Part shown: one piece after another, positions 42,910 through 55,465 of the stretch
Position numbering within the stretch: position 1 is the stretch's first letter
Layout: the number at the start of each line of letters is the position of its first letter
Assembly (NCBI GenBank): GCA_036365455.1
Contig: JAWQUS010000011.1
Coordinates: 82,001-146,000, forward strand
Source: Macrosoma leucophasiata
Taxonomy: Eukaryota; Arthropoda; Insecta; Lepidoptera; Hedylidae
Reading direction: 5' to 3'
DNA: 64,000 nt
The notes under the pieces: model-generated
The model's database searches: none
What the model saw: the letters and a program-made list of their open reading frames with translations, nothing else
What the model was told of the DNA's origin: nothing
Translations under genes and position numbers: made by a program

Positions 42910-44140
42910 TTGTTGTAGAATTATAAACGTGAAAACATTTTTATGATCGAGGAAAACTTAAATATGCGGCAAAGCATCATAAAACGATTGATTACAATCT
43001 TTGGGCAGAACATCTTTCAGTTCCTGAAAATGGTGGTATAATCTACATAATATTATAAATCTATGATTAAAACACGAAAACACTTCCAGGAAAAAGTTAG
43101 GCGTCACGAAACTGACAAGATGATGTCATAATAGAAAGCTAAACGAAAGCATTAGAGTTAAGAGGTCGGCTCCCTGGTACCTATCTAATAATTTTATATA
43201 GAAAAGTGGAAGACTCATAATTCTTGCAGAAACTGTAGTCAACTTCAATGATCTCATACTGGTCTTTACTTAGTACGAGCTTCTTTGGTGACAGACACAT
43301 AATCATTTGGAAGATGAATCTCCCTGTCTTTGAGCTTTCCTTTAACCTTTCGGTTTCCTGTACCCGTAGCTTTGTTTTCCAAAAAAAAAAATCGTCTGTA
43401 ATGTGACACCGCTTTCGTCCTTCATTCATATTTCTAAAATCGCCAGAAGAGCTTTTATACAGGACCCTGGACAGCTGAATGTACAAGACTTTTAGGTACA
43501 GGAGTACCACATTCAAAATGTAGTAAAGGCGGCGCTAACTTGTTGCTGTGATAAAAGGTTTTTGGTTTTGAATGTCAGAAGTTGAATCGGACGAAGAAAA
43601 GTATTTCTTCAAGAAACTGTTTGGGGCATAGAGCAACACCGGAGGGGAGTGCCATATGCAGGCTTTCCCCTCTGTCAAAGTACAAACCCAAATGGGACTC
43701 TACCTGTCGCCTAGATGTTTAAATGTGTGCGTGAAATTGATTTGTATTTTGTTAAAGTCAAGGTGTGAGTTTCGTAGTAATAGACGATTTTTGTAGTGTG
43801 CGTGTGTGTCGCACGCATTTCCCCCCGCAAAAAATGACAGACTGTTTTGCATTTTTAATAAACGCTATGGCTACTGCCCTTCAGTCCGCCGCGGCCGGTG
43901 GCCCGTGTTGCTCTATGGTTTGGGGTCATACATTTCTTGGAGTTATCGTCAATAAGTTCCTGCAGTTCAATTTGCATGCAACTTAGGATACTTTTATTAT
44001 TCGGTTTAGGATTCTTATCACTTTCAGGCTTCTCGGCTCTTGCTAGACGCTTTTTGTGTTGAACTTTGTTGGAGAACTACATCTGAAATGATGTTAAAAA
44101 CCAATTCAAAAACACAGCACAGCGAAGATTGTCATCGATT
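42910..44140. other. AT-rich DNA, nothing recognised
   Basis: Open frames here are short and unlike known proteins. Confidence 0.4.
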
Positions 44141-44194
44141 TATTATACAGGGTTAATTGAAATTTGCGCATCACCTCCCGCGGGCGGGTTCCCT

Positions 44195-44400
44195 ACTTTA
44201 CTGCGAAATACGTTTCATCGAAAAATCATTGGCCGACAACTATACATCGAAGACTTCATTGAGCGATGTTTTATTTCGCCGAAGCTTCATTGTTCGATGT
44301 ACGTTTGATCGAAAACGATTCACCGATACCTTGTTTCGTCGATGCTTATTTGATCGAAGGTATTTTTACTTCAAATATGTTTCCTCGAATGTATGCTTGG
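44195..44400. repeat. Degenerate short-period repeat of ATCGA/TTTCGTCGA words
   Basis: CATCGAA, TGATCGAA, TTCGTCGAT and similar words recur at roughly 15-25-base spacing. Confidence 0.5.
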
Positions 44401-44445
44401 TTTTAAAGGATAACTTATTCGACTTCTTAGTTTAAAAAAATGCGA

Positions 44446-44760
44446 TGTATCTTGAGGTCTTACAGACTGTTGCGGTTGGGCTTTTATTCTACTGAGTATT
44501 GGAGCCCAACTGCAACAGTCTGTAAGACCTCAAGATACAGTTAGTAACTTTTGTGTTAATCCTGAACGCTACGCAAGACGTTTGCGAAATAGATGGAGGT
44601 ACCTAGCTGCACATAATAATTTTTAATAAAACACCTCAGTCTGCCCGGGACCACGGAAGCTGAAAAGCGACTGAAACGTCGGGTTCGATTTTAAATAATC
44701 ATTTTAGTTTAAATACGCGAGATAAATCCGAAAACTAGTTTTATTACGCTAGGTACCTCG
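44446..44760. repeat. 33-bp inverted repeat and dispersed LINE-like 3' tail
   Basis: Arms ATCTTGAGGTCTTACAGACT... at about 44449-44481 and their complement at 44509-44541, one mismatch. The following block (CAGTCTGCCCGGGACCACGG, GCGACTGAAACGTCGGG) recurs at 60030-60285. Confidence 0.7.
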
Positions 44761-45127
44761 TTTTACTCGAATGCCGGGAAACGCGGGTTTTTTATCATAC
44801 CGCACGCATCGGTTTCCCCTATCCGCTCGGTCAGCGTTCTGTTTACGAGAAGTTCGATGACACAATGATAACACACTTCATTATCGATTTAAGTATAACC
44901 TATTTACCTTGAAAAACCTAAAACATCCAAAAGAAAAAAAAATTGTATCTAAAACCCAGACTTACACTGTTAAGTACCAATCGCTTGGTCCCACCTATCA
45001 CGTAAGTCCGGGGTATTACTGTATTATTGAAACCTATAGAATCATTTTTTTTATTACAGGTACTTACCTAAGTCATTCACTAATAGGTAGCTTGTAAACT
45101 GACAATGTGTTCTTGTAGACTAATGTA

Positions 45128-45300
45128 GACCCATTAGTCCAGCGGTGTGAGACGATCGTTTGATTCGAAGGGTCGCGGGTTCGATCCCTGCACCGGGTCA
45201 AATTTTTGTATGGTTTGCAGATATTTGTATCGAGTCTGGGTGTTTGTGTATATGTTGTATGTTACAACGGCAACTCAAACTTAATGTCATACGCAATAAT
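45128..45300 (+). mobile_element. tRNA-derived SINE, family A
   Basis: Head with TTAGTCCAGCGGTGTGAGAC (A box) and GGTTCGATCCCTG (B box), then GGGTCAAATTTTTGTATGG and a body ending around AACGGCAACTC. Inverted relative at 53005-53198. Confidence 0.65.
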
Positions 45301-46400
45301 AGGTACGCAATACGTGGGTATTGCTTATATTGTAGGCATTAGAATTCGATTAAATCTGCACCGGTGTAAAAAAACACAAATGTAGTTACAAAACGTGGGT
45401 GGGTGGGTAGTCTGGGTTGGCAAAATTAAACAAAATTGTCAAAAAGTTACAATTTATTTGTCAATATTATTTTCTATTTGTACGACACCTAGCAAATTTT
45501 TTCCATATGAATATTTTGTTACCAAAATTTGAACCTATGTACCTAAATATTTTACAGTCCATGTCTTTATTGGCATATCGTCTTAAACTATCTACTATTT
45601 ACAAAATATACGTCTTAAGAATTCAGTTGCTTATGTTACGATATTTAATAAATAGATACTTAATTACGTGTGCAAGATTCCTTACGGTATACCCTACCTA
45701 CCTGACTAGTAGGTACCTACTAGAGCTCTGTTCATTGGACCGATTTCGTAAAAAAATAATTATTTTATTTTACCTACATGTCTTGAGACGAGATAGTCCA
45801 TTTGTTTCACCAAGTAGGTAGATCTGATGATGATATTTTAGGGAATCCATAAAAAGGTATATCGTGTTACGTACGGATTTGAGAGTCGTAGGTATCTTAT
45901 TATCGATATCGTCGAACCATAACTCTTTAATTAACTACCTAACCTATTAAGAGTTAGGATTCTGGAATTTGTCGATAAATACTAATCATGCGTATCTTAC
46001 ATTGCTCTTGTACTTGTTTGTCATTTGTTTTACCATAAGGATCCTCTCATGGATAGTGATACAGTAGGTACCTACAAAATATATTATTCAGTGGAATATT
46101 GTTAAACATATAATTTAATATTTTACTCCGTAGTAAAAAAATATAATCAGTTTACAAGTGTTTTTATTTGGTAAAAGTTACCTATTCTAATTATTAATAT
46201 ATTAATACATATTACATATTAGGGAGGTACCTATATCGTAAGTAGGTATAAGACTGAAAACGGTTTACTATATTAAAACTCATGGCAGGCAATCTCTCTT
46301 CAATGAAATGCATCTTCTATACGTTATACGAGTACAACATGTACCGGCAACAAGGCACACCAGCAAACACCCCGATTAGTAAATCGGGTTATAATCATAA
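45301..46400. other. AT-rich DNA, nothing recognised
   Basis: No gene or repeat family that I can support. Confidence 0.4.
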
Positions 46401-46577
46401 TGCATAGTCGAGGATGTAACACATATTTTGGTGGAATGTGTCCGAAACGAAAGGTTTAGGGTTGTGAACCTCGGACATAGATTCGGACAAGTTGACCATT
46501 TGAACAGTATTCTTGCGTCCCCGACGTCGCAGGAGGCCAGAATATTGTTTAAATTAGCCGATTTAGGTTTAAAATAA
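46401..46577 (+). pseudogene. LINE C-terminal zinc-tail fragment
   Basis: CIVEDVTHILVECVRNERFR then VVNLGHRFGQVDHLNSILAS and on to a TAA at 46575. The C-x-H-ILxxC pattern is typical of the tail after the RT in Jockey/R1-type LINEs. Confidence 0.6.
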
Positions 46578-46666
46578 AAATTGTATATCATAAGTTAGAT
46601 TTTAGTAATATTTTTGTTATGTAAGCATATATATTTTTTTTGTGTCTAATATGTGTGGCGTTTACG

Positions 46667-46693
46667 GGACTTTGTCGCCTTGCGACAAAGTCC
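46667..46693. repeat. 12-bp inverted repeat hairpin
   Basis: GGACTTTGTCGC, 3-base loop, perfect complement. A following A-run makes it resemble a transposon end rather than a gene terminator. Confidence 0.7.
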
Positions 46694-46699
46694 TTCAAA

Positions 46700-48000
46700 A
46701 AAAAAAAAACATAATACATGGACTGAAATTACATGTTAATGTATTTAATATTTTTTATTTAGGAAATAAGTTGTCCTCAATATGTACGAACAGTATGCAC
46801 ACCCTATGCATACTTACCCTACCGCTACCTACAGCCGCACATAAAACACAATCTACTCACACACGCACACTGTCGCAATGTGATGTAGCGTAACCTTCAT
46901 GCCTCTATTTTACACTCGCTAGAAATAAGATTCATTTTCACTATATAATTTCTTAAATTACTATTTATAATACGTAAAATGCACATCCAAATGAGTTCTA
47001 ATAAACTTGTTGAGACTAGCATCTTATTTTGGATAGAGCAAGACGTTAGTCTCATTTTCGTTTGTATTGACTGTTCACCAAATGGGTGACCATAACTTCC
47101 TTCATTGTAATTAATTTTGGGACAAAATGTTACCTATCTTAAAAATGCCTGAAATCAATTCCGTTATCGATTCAAACTAGTTTCGGGTTGTACGTTTGAT
47201 CCCGTTACACGTCGTATAATAAAAACAGACATTAATAAAAATTAGATTCAATAACTAATACTTACCTTCGTTCATGAAAATTCTTAGGTTCAATGATTTC
47301 TTTGAAGCCTCCATAATTGAATTTATTTCAATAATTTGAAGCATGATGACGTGTTTAGTATTCGATCTGATGCTGTATAGCCTGTATAGGTACCTACCTA
47401 TCTAGCCGAACGACAAACTTTTACTCTGGCAAACATCGATTTTCTTTCAAAAGTTGCTGACACTGAGCACAGCAGTGTCTTATCGGTTGGTACTTGGTAC
47501 CTACTACACAAACGTGGGAATAACGAGGTCAATGAGAATATCTAATAATTTGACATTGTTAAAACCTTAATAAACGCTAATTATAAAAATTATATTATTT
47601 TATCCTATTGTCAAAGAATCGTCAACTTCGGATACAATTTACTTTATCAGCTGGCTGGGTCACGGTTACTACCTATTACTTTAAGACTACCTACTTAATC
47701 TACGGTATATAATACAGTCATTTAAGGTTTTAACTGTGAAATAAAACTAATCACAGCACCGGCGTAGCCGCGCCACTTGGACCACACCACTACCGCTACC
47801 GCTACCGCTACCGCTGTGGGTACAAGAGCTTCAGTTCTCCGAACTATTTGTTAAAGTTAGAGAAGGACACAACAACGTAACAAAAATTTGGTTAACAACA
47901 AGGGATTCTATTAGCTCTATCTTTCTTTAAAGTGGACAAGTAGACGTACCTACTCAAATAAAGAAAAAAATAATCACTCAAATGCGTACACAATTTTACT
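46700..48000. other. AT-rich DNA with ACCGCT microsatellite
   Basis: A short (ACCGCT)n run at 47791-47815. No gene recognised. Confidence 0.5.
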
Positions 48001-48004
48001 ATTT

Positions 48005-48185
48005 GACACTTGTAATATTTTATTTTTCGCAATAACACATGCGAGTGAATATTAGGAATTAAAGAAAAAAAGCGGCTGGACTGGTTATCCTGAGGACCAA
48101 GGTTCGATTCCTGCCCGAAGTCAAATTTGACTTTCCATTTTCTCTTTGATTTTTATTTGACACTTCCTAAAGAAAGTTAAACAGT
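48005..48185 (+). mobile_element. tRNA-derived SINE relic, family B
   Basis: GCGGCTGGACTGG...GGTTCGATTCCTGCCCGAAGTC followed by AAATTTGACTTTCC, related to the copy at 56155-56457. The 5' part is missing. Confidence 0.55.
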
Positions 48186-48189
48186 ACCT

Positions 48190-51100
48190 AAGTTTGGTCA
48201 TAGGTCTAGTCAAACTCTACTTAGGTATAGGTAGGTACTCTAGGTAGGTAGGTGCGCATCTGAGAGCAAACAGCTACATTGTATTTAGTAGGTACTTACT
48301 TTTGTTTGAAAGGTCCAGTGTTTAGTTTTATTTCCAGTACAACGAAGTTCCAACTTAAATTACTGAGAGAATATTTACAACAATTGCTACAATTATCTTT
48401 AACAAAACTGCGACATCGCACGATGAGGTGTGATGAAAGTTGCTTTTGCACAGTGCGCAGTATAACATATTTATAAGCGCAAGCGAGCGATCATGACTAT
48501 TTATTTTAAAATCGCATCTTGTGAAAACCTAAATTAGCAACTCTATGTACATAATATTCTCAATGTGAGTATTATTAATTAACACGACTAACTAATAATA
48601 TGAGTAAAGAGATACTTAGGTATTACTGTATTACCGACCGCCCAGGCACAAACATTTGCCAATGCAATTACAATATTATTTTGAAGTCATAATCTGCATA
48701 AAATCTAAATCGCTTGAACTGAAAACTTAATACTTACGTCCTACGTACCTTCTATACATTCGATATTTTATGAAACAGAAAATGTTGTTATTTTCAAGAA
48801 TTTCAGAACAACCAGACTTGAAAAAGTGCTTTTGCGGTTAGGTATACCGGTACTACTACCGGTAATTAGTCATTTTTTTGTGATTATTGTTGTAGAGGCA
48901 ATATGACGCTATTACATTTAAAAGTGAGCCACTCAGTAGCTACCTGATCAGTATGCAAGTGAAAGTGTGGCGTGGAATGCGGGCGGGAGTGAATCACGTT
49001 CGCTCTGAGCCACGTGAGGACTCTGAGGACACTATTTAGGTACGAGGAAGTATTTCAAACGCACGTCATCGCCCATCCTAACTTTCTCAAATTCTTCAAA
49101 ACCTCTTTTAGGGTTCCATAGCCTACAAGGAAATATCTAGTTTCATCATATTTGTCCGTCCGTCTGCAGCTTTTTAGTGAGTCGAGCGTATTGAACGCTC
49201 AGTCTAATAAAACGGACTCTAAAATTAAAAAAAATAAGACACGTCATCAGAATAATACACCTATAAGTACCTCACATTTCATGACGTCAGCGATTGACGT
49301 TCAATATACAAACGACCAAAATGCTTTCTCTACCTGACGCTACTCAGTAGCTAGAGTGAGCAAGTAGAGTGCGAGTGAGACTACTTGCCGAGGCTGATTA
49401 ATCTGATTATGTTATAACTCAAGTGAGGGCTTTCATTTTCTGAAGTCCATCTTGAAATTAATTTGAATCACACATACTTATCTTTGAGTATTTCAAAATA
49501 ATCTAAGTGTGTGCATTCTTTATATAACAGGTACCTATTTACGATTAAAAATCATTGCAAATGTCTAACAAGACTAAATAACTGAATGAGTCGGACATTT
49601 TATACGTTTTCTCTAAGATGTCAGCGTTCGCTTAGGCAACGCATCTTCATTTCGGCCATCGATTTTGTGTAGATTTCTAAAGGCTGAAATATTAACATAT
49701 CGCAGAAGTGTGCTCACAGTATGAACTGTATGGTGATTTTTCACTGCTTATAAAAATGTAAAAAGACAAATACTTATCAGGTAAAACGGTAGCTCCTACT
49801 TTAGGAAGCAGTCTTTGATTACTGTTTGACATTTATTTCACAGTAGCTGTGCCTGCAACTTCGTCCGCGTGAGAATTTATGATCGGTCAGTATTTACCCG
49901 GACGCAGTCGGTTGCGCAGCTAGTATAAAAGTAGCCTAAATCTGCCAGTGAAAGTCCCGTCAAAATCGGTAAAGCTGTTCCCGAGATTAATCGGAACAAA
50001 CAGACAGACAAAAAAACAGAAATTAAAAAATATATGTTTTGGTAAAGGTATGTACCGTGTGTACATACATAATGCATTTAGTAAAAAGCGGTTATTTTTA
50101 TATTACAAACAGACACTCCAATTTTATTTAAAAATTTTATTTATTTGTATAGGTAGTTTAGTGGTAAGTGAAAACTGTAGCCTTTATTAGATAATATAAC
50201 TGCATAAAACATAGGTTTTTTTCTGTTATACATGTAAAGAAGGTGGTAAACAAGCATACAGTTCACATGTATTTAAGTGATGACTGCAGTCTCTAGACAT
50301 CTACACAAATAGCAGTGGTCAACACGCAAATGCGTTGCCACCCCTGAGACCGTAGTTGCTGTGACATGTCTCTGTGGCAGTTATTACGGGGCCATACATA
50401 CAGATTTATCTAATATTCAACGCGTAAATAACAATATACCTAATTCGAAGTGAAATATTTCGCAAATCATCCCGTTAGCTAGATAGGTATGTCGGCGCCA
50501 CAGTGTGGGTTTTTTCTCACAATCCGGTATCTTGTACCTATAAACAGTAGGTAGGTACCTACGTACAGTTACAGTTCCGACGAAATATTTTTTATGGCTC
50601 TACACAATTTGAGTCAATTGAATCGAAATAGCCAGAATGTGCGCGATGTTTGGCGGGCGGCGGGCGACCGAGTTGGGCCGAGTGGGGCCGAGTGGGGCCG
50701 AGGTCGCGAGGCCGTGGCGGTTTTCCTGTTTGTATTCAAGTCTTATTATTTATCTACACGTTGTTAATAAAATAATTATACTTATTAAATACCTACATAT
50801 TCTATACAAACGCTTCATATCGCACTAACGTTTTTATTTTGGGTAATTCCTCCGTGTAATAAAAATATTAGTTATAAAGTTTTGTTTTATTATTAAAGCT
50901 TCTTGATAAGCTGGTGAGCGGCTCCGAATAAAACATTTGTATTAGGGTTGCCAGTCATCCGGATTCAATAAAACAAATTAAATAGCCCCCAAACCTACTA
51001 AACCTCAAAAGTAACCAAAAATAAACTGATTTTCAAGAGCCTCCATCACTTAGCAGATATATGTCTACTGCTAGAGCAGGGATCGCGGCTTATGATAGAG

Positions 51101-52080
51101 CATTTACCTATTCAAACGTAAATAGTAACAATGATCATGTATATGCATTCATTATAAGGCAAACAATATGTTATACACTTATATTGGTACTTGCTTTACT
51201 TACTTACTGGAAAACACTGTATTGCTGTGTAACATGTGTAGGTACCTACTGTGTACGTGCTCGCACACATCTGTTTACAATTTCCAGTTTAAAAATAATG
51301 ATGTGATATACTTAATTATTTATTCACCATTTTTTTTAATTATGATTTTTATTCGTTGAGAATTAAATTAAAAACAGCATTAGATACCTACACATGTTTT
51401 GTGTAAAAATGAATGTAAAAAGATACACCTGGTCTACATTATGTAGATAAGCGGTAAATTAAAATAAATTGAAATATAAATATTAGAGAAGGTAATTAGA
51501 AACTGGCAACCCTCCACGTATGATAAAATTGAATACATGAACACGTTACCCGGACACATGGACGGGTCGGTGTTGATAAAAAGTATAAAACTTATGAGAC
51601 TTAAAATTAATACAATATTATTTTACACTTTCGATATAAACATTTATGAGTTTTGTCGAAAAAGTTGACACTGACGCTGTCCTTTGCACTGCAGTGTTGT
51701 ATGTGTGGACCTCAGGGTGGGACGGGGATAGGAGGGGGAGAGAAGGGGAGGGGGGTTTGCTAGAAGCAGACTAATAATTTTTGAAACAATTATAAATGAG
51801 GTTATGACTTTTTTCCAACATACTACATACTACTACGATCCGATTGTATCTACTAATATTAATTTTCGTGACAATTTTGATGGCATTTCTATCATATCGT
51901 TTTTCTAATTTTTTAAAATAAAAACCATTAAGTATGTATTTGAAATTTTGAAGTACGGGTGTATATAGTAGGTACATACCTACTATAAGGACTACACTAC
52001 ATAAAGACTGACAAGAGGACAGACTATACAACCGGGATAATCCCAGATTGTCCGGCTACCCATATGGCTACTCTAAAGGC
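48190..52080. other. AT-rich DNA with repeat fragments
   Basis: Helitron-like termini around 49845-49923 (GCAGCTAG); a dispersed repeat at 50295-50405 related to 37911-38060; a short GC-rich patch at 50640-50720. No gene that I can support. Confidence 0.4.
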
Positions 52081-52195
52081 GAGTGAGTCAAGGTGAGATA
52101 AGTTAAGGCAAGGTGAGGCAAGGTGAGGCAAGGTGAGGGAAGGTGAGGCGGGGTGAGGCTGGGTGAGGCTGGGTGAGGCAGGTGAGGCGCGATCA
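52081..52195. repeat. 10-bp AAGGTGAGGC tandem repeat
   Basis: About ten imperfect units. Confidence 0.85.
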
Positions 52196-52801
52196 GGCGC
52201 GTAGATCATTATCGACGTTGTCGAGCTCGAGGCGTCGCCGCAGCCACGCCAGCATCGCCTCCTTCAGTCAGACAAGCAATCGGTCAATCACCTATCAACC
52301 AATATTTTGTACAATATTATTATTATGTAGGTAAGTACCTATACAACTTAAATTTATGGATAAATGTGTTATTTCTAAACATTGTTACTCGTTAATGTTA
52401 AGCGACACACCTAAATATCCCACATTAGTGTTAACTATTCGCATTCTATACCACTACGTTACCAAATAGGGAGCATATTAACTAGGTTAACAACATGTTA
52501 ATTCTTGAAGCATTAGAGATAAATGCCATTGAGTCACGAGCATTAATTAAGTAGGTACGGTAAACCCGCGACAATAACAAAAGTATTTTGGTGTAGTAAC
52601 ATCATAGAACATGGGTTGATAAAACAATATACCGACTCATAATGACTGTCATATCGTACTATAACATTGCCAACCTACGTCGTGTGTTTACGTGTCTTGA
52701 ATAGAGACGGGGCACAACTTTTTTGTCAACCATTATACTTTTCTCACAATCCAAAAGTTGACTGGAAGAAAGGAAATGAATGCTACTTTGCATTATAATA
52801 A

Positions 52802-52984
52802 TCCCTACTAATATTATAAATGCGAAAGTAACCCTGTCCGTCTGTCTGTCTGTTACCTTTTCACGTCCAAACGACTGAACCGATTTTAATGAAATTTGGT
52901 ACAGAGATAGAGTTGACTTTGAGAAAGAACATAGGCCACTTTTTAAACGACATCCACGCGGGCGATGCCGCCGGTAACATCTAG
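52802..52984 (+). mobile_element. Non-autonomous Helitron (Lep1-like)
   Basis: Starts TCCCTACTAATATTATAAAT, GTCT run, ends GCCGGTAACATCTAG. Confidence 0.75.
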
Positions 52985-53004
52985 TAATAAATAAAATACG
53001 CTTT

Positions 53005-53198
53005 CACTCACAGCCACACACTAGGTATAAACCTGTGTCGTGGGTGCCGTTGTACACACACAACACGCACCTACTTATACACAAACACCCAGAGCCGAAT
53101 GAAATAATTATCTGTAGGTCTGTAGACAAATATTTGTCACCGTGCGCGACCCTTCGAATCAGCGGTCGTCTAACACCGCTGGACTAAGCGGCGCGTCA
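53005..53198 (-). mobile_element. tRNA-derived SINE, family A, second copy
   Basis: Minus strand: CTTAGTCCAGCGGTGTTAGA, GATTCGAAGGGTCGCG, ACAAATATTTGTC and TGGGTGTTTGTGTATAAG, collinear with 45128-45300. Confidence 0.65.
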
Positions 53199-53349
53199 AA
53201 AATTATGTAGGTATCTAACATTTTTCTTGCGTAAGTAGATATCTGCCGGTACCTATTTTTTTGGACAATGAAAGACTTGATGTTTGAATCTAATTAAATA
53301 AGTTAAATAGCTAAAAAATTGCTAATAATTAATGCTCGTAACTTTCAGG

Positions 53350-53560
53350 ATGGTTTTCATTTTTATTTTATACGATACTTATTACACATGCGACTAAATA
53401 AATTATTTAAAAAAAATGGAAAGAAAAATCTGTGATCTCTGGTGGAATTTGAACCCTGGTACTTACCCAGATGAGGTCTTAGGTTCAAATATCGCTCGAG
53501 GTCTGGTTATTTTGTTCCGTTATTTCCTTAAATCTTTATACTTACCAAAAGGAAGCGTAG
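53350..53560 (-). mobile_element. Diverged family-B SINE
   Basis: AAAAATGGAAAGAAAAATCTG followed by a GAACC-containing head, similar in order to 56200-56340 but badly eroded. Confidence 0.4.
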
Positions 53561-54193
53561 TTTATTGTGTATGTTATTGTACGCGATCTGTGTATTTTGC
53601 CTGTGGTTGTGCCCATGCGCACGTACATGACATACCAATGTGTATGTGCGGTGCTTGGCTAGAGAATATGTCATAATATGGCCTGGCGACTGGCGACCGC
53701 CTGCCACGTGATGTCATGTTGATGTCATGCCACGGGAAGACTTGCTGACGCGTGACTCGTGACGCTGACGGTCACACACACATCTCACGTTTTAACTACT
53801 CAAAGGAGACCGGCAAACGCCCACAGTAACCCCGGTCTACTTCGGACTACAGTCATTATACAAATTATCAAAGCACTCCTAAATCCTAAAATTTCAGAGT
53901 TTACCTAATCCATATCACATAAGTAAAAAATCCACGGGACTTCAAATGTTTTCGCATGTTAACATTTTAATATCATAACAATCACAATTATTTGTATTCC
54001 TTAATGATGTATGACTATGTGTGTATTTTGATTCCACTTTTATTTTCATTTTGTAAAGTGGGTGATCTGAATATTAAAAAAAAATAATATTTGACTTTAA
54101 TAATTGTTAAATGTTATTAATCATTTTTTTTTTGCTTGTCTATGGCATTGGGCAAAACCAGTTATGGTAGATTTGAGTTCAATAAATCCCTAC

Positions 54194-54382
54194 TCCCTAC
54201 TAATAAATAAATGCGAATGTAACTCTGTCTGTCTGTCTGTCTGTTACCTTTTCACGTCCAAACGACTGAACCGATTTTAATGAAATTTGGACATAGATAG
54301 AGTATGTTTCGAGAAAGAACATAGGCTACTTAGTTATTTATAAAACGATATCCACGCGGGCGAAGCTGCGGCCAACAGCTAG
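54194..54382 (+). mobile_element. Non-autonomous Helitron (Lep1-like)
   Basis: Same ends and internal GTCT run as 52802-52984; ends GGCCAACAGCTAG. Confidence 0.75.
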
Positions 54383-54934
54383 TAAATAAATAAATACAAA
54401 TGTTGACATTTGAGTTTTTAATCAACTGTCTTTCCCTTTTAACACCTAGCTTTTTTCAATTTTTTTTTTAAGTAGGTACTCAGAAAATATCGTCATTCAA
54501 CTTTTCCACGTCAGCTTTAAGCAGTATTTTTTATTTTATCTACTCAATAACACATAATGAAATTCTATAATTGAAAAACAACGGCTTATCAATTTGACGT
54601 TGAACTTATTTTTTCCCTGTATCTTTATCGCGTCTATATAGCCCACGCGGGGCTTGGAGAACAAGAGTTATAAAGAAACAGTTAAATAACAACATTTGTT
54701 TTTAGAATTGCTTTCATCTATGTCCGCGCAATGCTGGGCCAAATTACGCCAGTCTCCAAATATAGCTTTACAAGCTTCATATGATATCTGTCATCGTGTA
54801 GAGAGTATGTATACTTATACGCTAAGTGGACAGTAGCAAAACCAAATCTGCATCAAGTGATCAACAGAGAAGGATGCCAGGAGCAACTCTCCTGGCATCA
54901 GGAGAGTCAGAGACCGAAGAGACGCGCCTAGGAT

Positions 54935-55185
54935 CAGTCGCGATGAGAATCTCGTCTGAGCGGCTCCGCTCGCCATCCCCGCCACGCTTCGTGGTCGTAA
55001 GTGTAGTTCGCGTCGGACTTGGAGTCGCCCTGGTCCACTTTCATTCACCTACCAGTCGCAATGAGGCTCGTGGTGGTCGTGGGTGTAGTTGTCATAGCGT
55101 CGGAGTCTGGGTAGGCCTCGTCTACGTCGGATTCCATCTCGTCTGAGCCACTCCGCCCGCCATCTCCGCGGTGCTTCTCAGTCGT
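54935..55185 (-). repeat. Decayed tandem copies of the acidic collagen exon
   Basis: Two partial copies, about 54935-54998 and 55046-55185, resemble the candidate last exon at 55259-55465. The second encodes, in pieces, SGSDEMESDVDEAYPDSDA and YDNYTHDHHEPHCD. Confidence 0.55.
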
Positions 55186-55258
55186 CTCTTGCAAAACCCC
55201 AATTGCTGCTGCAGTTGAGGTTGGAAACTACGGCGAGTCAAGAGTAACGTACTTGGCT

Positions 55259-55465
55259 TCAGTCGCGATGAGGCTCGTGATGGTTGTCGGTATAGTCGTC
55301 ATAGTCGCGCGGCGCGTCCAGGTCGTCGTGGGTGTCGTAGTCGGCGGCCTCGTCGGCGTCGGCCTCGGGCTCCCCCTCCTCCCCCTCGGGCTCCGCCTCG
55401 TCCGAGCCTCCCCCTCCCCCGCCCCCGCCGCCGCCCCCGCCCCCGCCGCGCTCCTCACGCGCGTC
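55259..55465 (-). CDS. Candidate last collagen exon (Gly run, acidic tail)
   Basis: Phase-0 acceptor GTGTGGCAG then [10 protein letters not shown], a run of Gly, [40 protein letters not shown] acidic tail and HEPHRD before TGA at 55261. The link to the collagen rests on strand, order and phase only. Confidence 0.45.
   Translation of the reverse strand, partial: DAREERGGGGGGGGGGGGGGSDEAEPEGEEGEPEADADEAADYDTHDDLDAPRDYDDYTDNHHEPHRD

Noticed and set aside
43181..43516. 111-codon minus-strand frame
   Set aside because: No recognisable motif, AT-rich DNA, no supporting context.
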